A stretch of DNA of 64,000 bases, from the NCBI RefSeq assembly GCF_900114785.1, contig NZ_FOUG01000013.1, forward strand, positions 62,001 through 126,000. Reading direction: 5' to 3'. Shown in pieces: positions 26,516-33,705 of this stretch. The position numbers were made by a program, and so were the translations under genes. Position 1 is the first letter of the stretch; every line of letters starts with the position of its first letter. Source of the stretch: Variovorax sp. OV329. GTDB lineage: Bacteria; Pseudomonadota; Gammaproteobacteria; Burkholderiales; Burkholderiaceae_C. The notes beneath the pieces are model-generated. The model ran no database searches and was not told where the DNA came from. It saw only the letters and a list, made by a program, of their open reading frames with translations.

Positions 26516-27319
26516 ATGACGATCCAGTACCGCATCGACGGCCATGTGGCCGTGCTCACGCTCGACGCACCCGAGTCGATGAACGCGCTCACCATCGGCG
26601 AGCTGACCGCGCTGCGCGAGAAGCTCGCCGCCTACCAGGACGACGACGCCGTGCGCGCCATCGTCATCACCGGCGCGGGCGAAAAAGCCTTCTGCACGGG
26701 CGCCAACCTCAAGGCCACGCTGCCGCCTTCCACCTCCTTTGCCAGTGGCGCGCTCAAGAGCCGCGCGGCCGAGATGGCGCTGGGCGGCTACACGCGCCTC
26801 CTGGACCTGAGCGACCTGGAAGTGTGGAAGCCCATGATCGCCGCGGTGAACGGCTACTGCCTGGGCGGCGGCCTGGAACTGGCGCTGCAGTGCGACCTGC
26901 GCGTGGCCTCCGAGAAGGCCAGCTTTGCGCTGCCCGAATCCAAGGTGGCCAGCATTCCCGCAGTGGGCGGCGTGCAGTACCTGTTGCGTGCCGTGCCCGC
27001 GGCCCACGCGATGAAGATGGCGATGACCGGCGAGCGCGTCGACGCGCAGGAAGCCGCCCGCATCGGCCTGGTGAGCGACGTGGTGCCTGCCGCGGCGCTG
27101 ATGGACACGGCCATGGCGATGGCCCAGCGCATCGCCGCCAACGGCCCGCTCGCGGTGCAGGCGATCAAGAAGCTGGCGGTCACGAGCGCCCACCTGGCGC
27201 CGCGCGACTTCGTGGCCCAGGCCAACCTGGCCTGGGGCCTGCTGCGCGACAGCGAGGACCGCATCGAGGGCCGCAAGGCCTTTGCCGAGAAGCGCGCGCC
27301 GAACTACCGCGGCGCCTGA
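26516..27319 (+). CDS. Enoyl-CoA hydratase
   Basis: A 267-residue crotonase with both catalytic glutamates: GGGLELALQCD and ALPESKVAS correspond to Glu144 and Glu164 of the rat enzyme. The oxyanion motif TGAGEKAFCTGANL is normal. It adds water to a 2-enoyl-CoA, giving the S-hydroxy product expected by SDR or HAD-type dehydrogenases. It sits 10 bp after the SDR and 18 bp before a dehydrogenase. Confidence 0.88.
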   Translation: MTIQYRIDGHVAVLTLDAPESMNALTIGELTALREKLAAYQDDDAVRAIVITGAGEKAFCTGANLKATLPPSTSFASGALKSRAAEMALGGYTRLLDLSDLEVWKPMIAAVNGYCLGGGLELALQCDLRVASEKASFALPESKVASIPAVGGVQYLLRAVPAAHAMKMAMTGERVDAQEAARIGLVSDVVPAAALMDTAMAMAQRIAANGPLAVQAIKKLAVTSAHLAPRDFVAQANLAWGLLRDSEDRIEGRKAFAEKRAPNYRGA

Positions 27320-27337
27320 ACCCAAGAGACACGACCC

Positions 27338-28492
27338 ATGAACTTCACGCTGAGCGAAGACCAGCAGATGATGGTCGATGCCGCACGCCGCACGTCGCGC
27401 GGGCGCATCGAGCCCATCCTGGCCCGCCATCCCGCTGACAAGCCGCTCCCAAAGGCGGCCATGCTGGAGATCTACGCCCTGCTGGCCGAGCTGGGCATCA
27501 CCGCGCCGCGCCTGCCGGTGGAGGCGGGCGGCGGCGGCTTCTCGCTGCTGGACTACGGCCTGATGCTGGAGCAGTTGCCGCCGGTGGTGGCCCTGTCGCT
27601 GGCCTCGCACGAGGGCAGCATCGCCCGCATCCGATCCGGCGGCAGCCCCGAACTGCTGGCACGCTACCTGCCCGACCTGATCGCCGGCCGCAAGATCGCC
27701 TGCACCGCCAACAGCGAGGCTGGCGCCGGCTCCGACTCCGGCGCGGTCACCGCCAAGCTGCGCATCGAGGGCGAGTGGGCGTATCTCACGGGCCGCAAGA
27801 TGTGGATCACCAACGCCTCGGTGGCCGACGTCATCAACGTCTCGTGCACGGTGGGCAAGGACGAACAGGGCCGCCCCATCGTGCGCCGCATCCTGGTGGA
27901 CAGAAGCCAGTGCGACTTCGAGGTGCGCGAGATCGCGGTCACGGGCCTGCAGCAGGGCCACTTGAGCGAACTGGTGTTCGAGGACACGCGCATTCCCGCC
28001 AGCCACGTCATCGGCGAGCCCGGCGACGCGGCCAAGACGCTCACCGTGGGCTGGAACGGCAACCGGCCGCTGCTGGGCCTGATGTGCGTGCACCTGGCGC
28101 AGAAGGGCCTGGACCTGGCGCTGGAGCATGCGCGCTCGCGCCAGCAGTTCGGCAAGGCCCTGGCCGCGCACCAGCTGGTGCAGCAGGACCTGGCGGACAT
28201 CGAGACGGCCGTCGTCGCCTCGCGCCTCATGTGCTACCACGCGCTGGACTGCGTGGACCGCGGCCTGCGGGCCAACGGCAGCTCGGCCATGGCCAAGCGC
28301 TTCGCCACCCAGGCCTGCGAGCGCGCGCTGCACACGGCGATGCAGGTGCTGGGCGGCATGGGCATCAGCGCCGAGATGGGCGTGGAGCGCATGTGGCGCG
28401 ACGCCCGGATGATCCAGGTGCCCGACGGCACCAACGGCATCCTGGCCCTGATCCAGGCCCGCGAACTCACCGGCACCAGCGCCTTCCGCTGA
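27338..28492 (+). CDS. Acyl-CoA dehydrogenase-like protein lacking the catalytic Glu
   Basis: A 384-residue ACAD-fold protein with ANSEAGAGSDSGAV, GRKMWITNA and RSRQQFGKAL for flavin and substrate binding. The catalytic position, GTSE in active relatives, reads GTNG with Gly at residue 367. The alternative Glu position on helix G (ER in isovaleryl-CoA dehydrogenase) is also absent (WNGNRPLLG). Steroid-degrading actinobacteria use alpha2beta2 dehydrogenases in which one subunit lacks this base. The active partner could be the enzyme at 29474, two genes downstream. Dehydrogenation by this chain alone is unlikely. Confidence 0.85.
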   Translation: MNFTLSEDQQMMVDAARRTSRGRIEPILARHPADKPLPKAAMLEIYALLAELGITAPRLPVEAGGGGFSLLDYGLMLEQLPPVVALSLASHEGSIARIRSGGSPELLARYLPDLIAGRKIACTANSEAGAGSDSGAVTAKLRIEGEWAYLTGRKMWITNASVADVINVSCTVGKDEQGRPIVRRILVDRSQCDFEVREIAVTGLQQGHLSELVFEDTRIPASHVIGEPGDAAKTLTVGWNGNRPLLGLMCVHLAQKGLDLALEHARSRQQFGKALAAHQLVQQDLADIETAVVASRLMCYHALDCVDRGLRANGSSAMAKRFATQACERALHTAMQVLGGMGISAEMGVERMWRDARMIQVPDGTNGILALIQARELTGTSAFR

Positions 28493-28526
28493 ACCTGCCG
28501 ACGACCCGACACAGGAGATGAACGAA

Positions 28527-29453
28527 ATGAGCAACGAGAACAGCAAGACCATGCAGGACAAGGTCGTGGTCGTGACGGGCGCGGGCCGCGGCATCGGCCG
28601 TGAGATCGCGCTGCTGATGGCGCGCCACGGCGCGCGCGTGGTGGTCAACGACGTGGGCGTGTCCGTCACCGGCGAGAACAGCGCCGAGGACCCGGGCCAG
28701 GAAGTCGTAGACCTCATCGTGGCCGAGGGCGGCCAAGCGGTGGTCAACCGAGACAGCGTGGCCGACTGGAACGCGGCCAACCGCATCGTGACGCAGGCCG
28801 TCGAGCGCTTCGGCCGCATCGACTGCGTGGTGAACAACGCCGGCATCCTGCGCGACCGCATCTTCCACCAGATGTCGCCCGACGAGTGGGACGCCGTCAT
28901 CGCGGTGCACCTCAAGGGCAGCTTCAACATGAGCCGCGCCGCCATCACGCACTTCCGCGAGCAGAAGTCCGGCGCCTTCGTGCACATGACCTCCACCTCG
29001 GGCCTGATTGGCAACATCGGCCAGGCCAACTACGCGGCGGCCAAGATGGGCATCGCCGGCCTGTCGAAGTCGATCGCGCTGGATGCCTCGCGCTACGGCG
29101 TGCGCTCCAACTGCATCTCGCCCTTCGCATGGAGCCGCATGGCCGGCGCCGTGCCCACCGACACGCCCGAGCAGGCCGAGCGCGTGGCCCGCGCCATGAG
29201 CATGAAGCCCACCGATATCGCGCCGCTGGCGGTGTTCCTGGGCAGCGATGCGGCGAGCCAGGTCAACGGCCAGATCTTCACCGTGCGCCGCAACGAGATC
29301 TTCCTGATGAGCCAGCCGCGCCCGGTGCGCTCGGTGCAGCGCTCCGAGGGTTGGACGCCGCAGACGCTGGCCGAGCACATGGCGCCGGCGCTGGCGCCTT
29401 CCTTCTTCCCGGTGGAAGTGTCGGGCCAGGTCTTCGCCTGGGACCCGATCTGA
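28527..29453 (+). CDS. SDR of the multifunctional 17-beta-HSD4 type
   Basis: A 308-residue SDR resembling the dehydrogenase domain of peroxisomal multifunctional enzyme 2: TGAGRGIG, VVNDVGVSVTGENS, NNAGILRDR, a catalytic Ser in HMTSTSGLIG, YAAAK and the long tail ending GQVFAWDPI. It oxidises (R)-3-hydroxyacyl-CoAs, the product stereochemistry of MaoC hydratases. The start at 28527 is preferred because AGGAG is nine bases upstream; the earlier ATG at 28518 abuts that site directly. Confidence 0.85.
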   Translation: MSNENSKTMQDKVVVVTGAGRGIGREIALLMARHGARVVVNDVGVSVTGENSAEDPGQEVVDLIVAEGGQAVVNRDSVADWNAANRIVTQAVERFGRIDCVVNNAGILRDRIFHQMSPDEWDAVIAVHLKGSFNMSRAAITHFREQKSGAFVHMTSTSGLIGNIGQANYAAAKMGIAGLSKSIALDASRYGVRSNCISPFAWSRMAGAVPTDTPEQAERVARAMSMKPTDIAPLAVFLGSDAASQVNGQIFTVRRNEIFLMSQPRPVRSVQRSEGWTPQTLAEHMAPALAPSFFPVEVSGQVFAWDPI

Positions 29454-29473
29454 TCGAAGGCGAGGAGAACGGC

Positions 29474-30712
29474 ATGGACTTCACGATTCCCAGCGACTGG
29501 GTGGAGATCGGCGATTCGCTGATCCGCTTCATCGACCGCGAGGTGGCACCGCTGGAACACGAGCACCGCGGGCTGCTTCACAGCGAGCGCAAGGTCTACG
29601 ACGAGCGCGGCTGCTACGTGCCCCAGGTGCTGGCGCTGCGCAAGCAGGTGCGCAAGCGCTCGGCGGAGTTGGGCTTCTACACCGCGCTCGGTCCCGAAGC
29701 GATCGGCGGCGGGGGCCTGGGCGCGCAAGCCGCCGCGTACATCCAGGAGCGGCTGAACGCGCATGTGGGCCCGTCGCGCCACCTGATCCAGACGGTGGTG
29801 CTGCCTTCGCCCTTCACCAACGGCCTGACGCCGGTGCTGCGGCACCTCGACCGCGCGGTGCTCGAACAGCACCACGAGGCCATTGCCAGCGGCGATAAGA
29901 CGCTGTGCTTTGGCTTGAGCGAGCCCGATGCGGGCTCGGATGTCTTTGGCATGCGCACCCGCGCCGTGCGCGACGGCGACGACTGGGTCATCACCGGCAC
30001 CAAGCAGTGGATCACCAACGCGCCCTATGCCGACTACGCCATGGTCTTCGCCGTGACCGACGAGGAGAAGGCACGGGCGAGCAAGGGCGGCATCACCGGC
30101 TTCTTCCTGCCCACGGACACGCCGGGCTTCTCGGTGCCCAGCGTCATTCCGATCATGGGCCACCTGGGCGCGGACCTCGGCATCGTGACCATGGAGAACG
30201 TACGCGTGCCCGACTCGCACCGCATCGGGCCGGTGGACAAGGGCCTATCGGTCGCGCTGGATGGCGTGAACGCCGGCCGCCTGAGCATGGCCGCTTCCTG
30301 CCTGGGCCTGGCCCGCTGGGCACTGGACCAGGCTCTGGAATATTCCAAGGTGCGCAAGACCTTCGGCCAGCCCATTGCCGAGCATCAGGCGGTTCAGATC
30401 ATGCTGGCCGAGTGCGCCATGGACATCTACGCCGCCAAGTCCATGATCCAGCACTGCGCGTGGCTGGTGGATCAGGGGCGGGCGGCGACCAAGGAGGTGT
30501 CCATCGTCAAGGCCGCCTCGACCGAGGCCGCGGGCCGCGTGTTCGATCGCTGCATCCAGGTGCATGGCGGCATGGGCCTGACCAACGAGCTGCGGCTGGA
30601 AGAGGGCTACCGCTACGTGCGCACCCTGCGCATCCCGGACGGGACCTCCGAGATCCAGCGCCGCACCATCGCCAAGCGCCTGCTGGCGGGGGACACGGCC
30701 TTCTGGGCCTGA
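29474..30712 (+). CDS. Acyl-CoA dehydrogenase, catalytically complete
   Basis: A 412-residue ACAD. Flavin region GLSEPDAGSDV, GTKQWITNAP, YSKVRKTFGQPI, and catalytic Glu393 in PDGTSEIQRRTIAKRL. The N-terminal stretch is unusual, long and charged (EHEHRGLLHSERKVYDERGCY). Last gene of the racemase operon, 20 bp after the SDR. It may form a mixed complex with the Glu-less protein encoded at 27338, or act alone on another intermediate. Confidence 0.9.
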   Translation: MDFTIPSDWVEIGDSLIRFIDREVAPLEHEHRGLLHSERKVYDERGCYVPQVLALRKQVRKRSAELGFYTALGPEAIGGGGLGAQAAAYIQERLNAHVGPSRHLIQTVVLPSPFTNGLTPVLRHLDRAVLEQHHEAIASGDKTLCFGLSEPDAGSDVFGMRTRAVRDGDDWVITGTKQWITNAPYADYAMVFAVTDEEKARASKGGITGFFLPTDTPGFSVPSVIPIMGHLGADLGIVTMENVRVPDSHRIGPVDKGLSVALDGVNAGRLSMAASCLGLARWALDQALEYSKVRKTFGQPIAEHQAVQIMLAECAMDIYAAKSMIQHCAWLVDQGRAATKEVSIVKAASTEAAGRVFDRCIQVHGGMGLTNELRLEEGYRYVRTLRIPDGTSEIQRRTIAKRLLAGDTAFWA

Positions 30713-30728
30713 GGCGGGGTAGACCCTG

Positions 30729-30745
30729 CCACCCGGCCTGGGTGG
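30729..30745 (+). promoter_or_regulatory. Palindromic operator upstream of the CoA ligase operon
   Basis: Perfect copy, CCACCC-GGCCT-GGGTGG, preceded by CCTG and followed by TGATGGC. It lies in the 125-bp gap between the dehydrogenase stop and the CoA ligase ATG, 92 bp before the latter, so the ligase gene has its own promoter. The flanks CCCTG and TGGTG are shared with the site at 55764. Confidence 0.75.
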
Positions 30746-30837
30746 TGATGGCGTGGCGCCCGCCCCTTAACGTGACGTACAAGATGCCATTCGCCCGCAA
30801 ACCGGGGCGCGTGAGCAGAACCCGGAGACAGAGACAA

Positions 30838-32673
30838 ATGAACCACGCCAAGGCTGAGCCTGCGATCCGCGTCGAACGGCGCGACGACGGCAGCTTGATC
30901 CTCACCCCCACGCAGCCGCTGCCCGCCGGCACGAACGGCAGCTTCGCGGACTTCCTGCCCCAGTGGGCGCAGCGCCGCGGCAGCATCTACGCCCTGTGCG
31001 AGCGCGACACCGCCGGCGGCTGGCGCCGCATCACCTGGCGCGAGTTCTGGGAACAGGCGCAGGCCGTGGCCGCCGCACTGCTGGAGATGAAGCTGGGCCA
31101 GGACCGCCCGCTGATGCTGCTGTCGGGCAATTCCATCGAGCAGGCGGTGCTCTTCATGGCGGCCGAGTACGTGGGCATTCCCACCGCGCCGGTGTCGCCG
31201 GCCTATTCGCTCATGAGCCGCGACTTCGCCCGCCTGAAGGGCGTGGCCGAGCTGGTGCCGCCGGCGGCCGTCTTCGTGCAGTCGGGCCAGGCCTTCGGGC
31301 CGGCGCTCGTCGCGCTGTCGGGCCACGGCGCGCAGGTGATCGCGGTGCAGGGCGCGACCGAGGGGCAGCGCAGCTGGGCGAGCCTGCTGGCCACCGGGTT
31401 GACCCCCGAGCGCCGCGCTGCCGTGGCCGCCGCGCATGCGGCCATCCGGCCCGAGCACATCGCCCGCGTGCTGTTCACCTCCGGCTCCACCGGCGTGCCC
31501 AAGGGCGTGGCGACCAGCTTCGGCGCGCTGGCCTTCATGACGCGCTACCTGGACAACGTGTTCGGCGAGCTCACCGAACAGCAGCCGGTGTACCTGGACT
31601 GGCTGCCCTGGCACCACGCCTTCGGCCTGATGGTCAACTTCAACCGCTCGATGCTCAACGGTGCCACGCACCACATCGACGACGGCCGCCCGCTGCCGGG
31701 CCAGTTCGACAAGACGGTGCGCAACCTGCGTGAGGTCTCGCCCAGCATGTTCAGCAGCGTGCCCTCGGCCTGGGCCATGCTGGCCGGCGAGCTGGAGCGC
31801 GACCCCGAGCTGGCGCGCAGCCTGTGCGCCCGCATCCACAGCTTCGGCTACGGCGGCGCCAGCCTGCCGCGCGAGGTGTGGCAGCGGGTGCAGCGCATCG
31901 CCAGCACGGGCGTCGGCCGCCGCATCCCCTTCCACTCGGGCCTGGCCGCGACCGAGACGGCCGGTGCCGGCTGCTTCTACGACGGCGAGGGCGACGACCT
32001 GGGCAACGTGGGCGTGCCGCGCCCTGGCGCCAAGGTCAAGCTGGTTCCGCTCGACGGCGGCGACGGCCGCTACGAGATCCGCGTTCATTCCGGTTTCCCC
32101 TTCGCGGGCTACATGCAGCGCCCCGACCTCACGGCCGCTGCCTTCGACGAGGAAGGCTATTTCCTGCTGGGCGATGCGGTGGTGCTGGCCGACTCGGCGG
32201 ACCCCGCCAAGGGCCTGCGCTTCGCCGGCCGCGTGGTGGAGGACTTCAAGCTCATCAACGGCACCTGGGTTCGCACCGGCGCCGTGCGCCTGGGGCTGGT
32301 GGACCTGTGCGCGCCGCTCATCACCGACGCGGTGATCTGCGGGCACGACCACGACTACATCGCCGCGCTGGCCTGGCCCAACGTGGCCGAGTGCCAGCGC
32401 CTGGCGCCCGAACTGGCCGGCCTGGATGCGGCCGCGCTCGCCCGGCACCCCGTGGTGGTGGGCGCGCTGGCCGAGCGCCTGCGCCGCAGCAAGGGCACGG
32501 CCAGCCTCAGCGTGCAGCGGCTGATGCTGATGCCCGAGCCGCCTTCCATCGACGCCAACGAAGTCTCCGACAAGGGCTACGTGAACCAGTCCAGCACGCG
32601 TGCCCGCCGCGCGCACCTGCTGCCCGAGCTTTTCCATGCGCAGCCGCCGCAGCACGTGGCCCGCGCCCGCTGA
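30838..32673 (+). CDS. Acyl-CoA ligase (AMP-forming), feruloyl-CoA synthetase-like
   Basis: ANL-superfamily ligase of 611 residues. ATP-binding motif VLFTSGSTGVPKGV, WLPWHHAFGL, the A5-like segment HSGLAATETAGAG, YFLLGDAV and FAGRVVEDFKLINGTWV. The long N-terminus (LILTPTQPLPAGTNGSFADF) is like feruloyl-CoA synthases. It would activate the free acid with ATP and CoA as the entry step of the catabolic region. First gene of a three-gene operon under the palindrome site. The substrate cannot be read from sequence. Confidence 0.88.
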   Translation: MNHAKAEPAIRVERRDDGSLILTPTQPLPAGTNGSFADFLPQWAQRRGSIYALCERDTAGGWRRITWREFWEQAQAVAAALLEMKLGQDRPLMLLSGNSIEQAVLFMAAEYVGIPTAPVSPAYSLMSRDFARLKGVAELVPPAAVFVQSGQAFGPALVALSGHGAQVIAVQGATEGQRSWASLLATGLTPERRAAVAAAHAAIRPEHIARVLFTSGSTGVPKGVATSFGALAFMTRYLDNVFGELTEQQPVYLDWLPWHHAFGLMVNFNRSMLNGATHHIDDGRPLPGQFDKTVRNLREVSPSMFSSVPSAWAMLAGELERDPELARSLCARIHSFGYGGASLPREVWQRVQRIASTGVGRRIPFHSGLAATETAGAGCFYDGEGDDLGNVGVPRPGAKVKLVPLDGGDGRYEIRVHSGFPFAGYMQRPDLTAAAFDEEGYFLLGDAVVLADSADPAKGLRFAGRVVEDFKLINGTWVRTGAVRLGLVDLCAPLITDAVICGHDHDYIAALAWPNVAECQRLAPELAGLDAAALARHPVVVGALAERLRRSKGTASLSVQRLMLMPEPPSIDANEVSDKGYVNQSSTRARRAHLLPELFHAQPPQHVARAR

Positions 32674-32693
32674 ACGCTCTCCAAGGATTCCAT

Positions 32694-33668
32694 ATGAAAC
32701 TCATCAAGACCCTCGTGGCCGTGGCCACGCTGGCCTGGGCCGGCCTCGCACCGGCGCAGGACTACCCGACACGTCCCATCACCTTCGTCGTGCCCGCTCC
32801 GCCCGGCGGCGCGGTGGACGGCATCGCCCGCGCGCTGGCCGACGAGATGGGAAAGCGCCTGGGCCAGGCGATCGTGGTCGACAACCGGGCCGGCGCTTCC
32901 GGCGTGCTCGGCACGCAGGCCGTGGCGCGCGCCAACCCCGACGGCTACACCCTGCTGGTGACGCATTCCGCGCCCATCCTCAACGTGCCCTACCTGCTGC
33001 CCAAGGTGCCCTACGACCCGAAGCGCGACCTGAGTTATGTCTCGCAGATCTGCACCGGCCAGCTGGTGCTGGCCGTCAACCCGAAGATGGTGCCGGCGAA
33101 GTCGATGAAGGAATTCGTCGCCTGGGCGCAGAAGAACAAGGGCAGGGTCAGCTACGGCTCCTACGGCCTGGGCAGCGCCGGGCATCTGTACAGCGCCTAC
33201 CTGTCGCAGTCCCGCGACCTGGACATGGTGCATGTCGCCTACAAGGGCGAGGCGCAGATGATCCAGGACATGCTGGGCGGCCAGATCGCCTGGGGCATCG
33301 CCTCGCTGGGCTCTCTCGCGCCCTTCGTCGAGAGCGGCAAGCTGACGGCGCTGGGCTCCATCGCCGACCGGCGGCCGCAGAACCTGCCCGACGTACCGAC
33401 CCTGGCCGAGTCCGGTTTCACCGAGCGCGAGTTCAAGGCCTTCGGCTGGATCGGCCTGCTGGCGCCTGCCAACGTGCCCGCGCCGGTGCTGGCGCGCATC
33501 GAGAAGGAAGCGCGTGCTGCGCTGCAGACCGCGGCGCTGAAGGCACGCATCCAGGTCTACGGCGCCGACCCCGTGGGCAGCAGCTCGGCCGACTTCCGCC
33601 GCGAGGTCGAGACCATGTCCCCCGTGGTCGAAAAAATGATCAAGTCCTCCGGCATCCGCCTCGAATGA
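32694..33668 (+). CDS. Bug-family periplasmic solute-binding protein
   Basis: Tripartite tricarboxylate transporter receptor (TctC/Bug) of 324 residues with an N-terminal signal peptide cleaved near PAQDYP. Family signatures: PTRPITFVVPAPPGGAVDGIAR, VDNRAGASGVLG, and the C-terminal segment with FKAFGWIGLLAPANVPAPV. It captures a carboxylate or similar ligand in the periplasm. No TctA/TctB membrane genes are nearby, as is common for orphan Bug proteins in Burkholderiales, so it may feed a remote transporter or a sensor. Confidence 0.93.
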   Translation: MKLIKTLVAVATLAWAGLAPAQDYPTRPITFVVPAPPGGAVDGIARALADEMGKRLGQAIVVDNRAGASGVLGTQAVARANPDGYTLLVTHSAPILNVPYLLPKVPYDPKRDLSYVSQICTGQLVLAVNPKMVPAKSMKEFVAWAQKNKGRVSYGSYGLGSAGHLYSAYLSQSRDLDMVHVAYKGEAQMIQDMLGGQIAWGIASLGSLAPFVESGKLTALGSIADRRPQNLPDVPTLAESGFTEREFKAFGWIGLLAPANVPAPVLARIEKEARAALQTAALKARIQVYGADPVGSSSADFRREVETMSPVVEKMIKSSGIRLE

Positions 33669-33705
33669 GCGGCCTGCCATCACTTCACGCCTGGTTTTTG
33701 CTCCC

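Noticed and set aside
30713..30837. The dyad at 30729 as an intrinsic terminator of the racemase operon
   Set aside because: It lacks a T run and near-identical dyads recur upstream of four other start codons, so an operator is the better explanation, although a dual role is possible.
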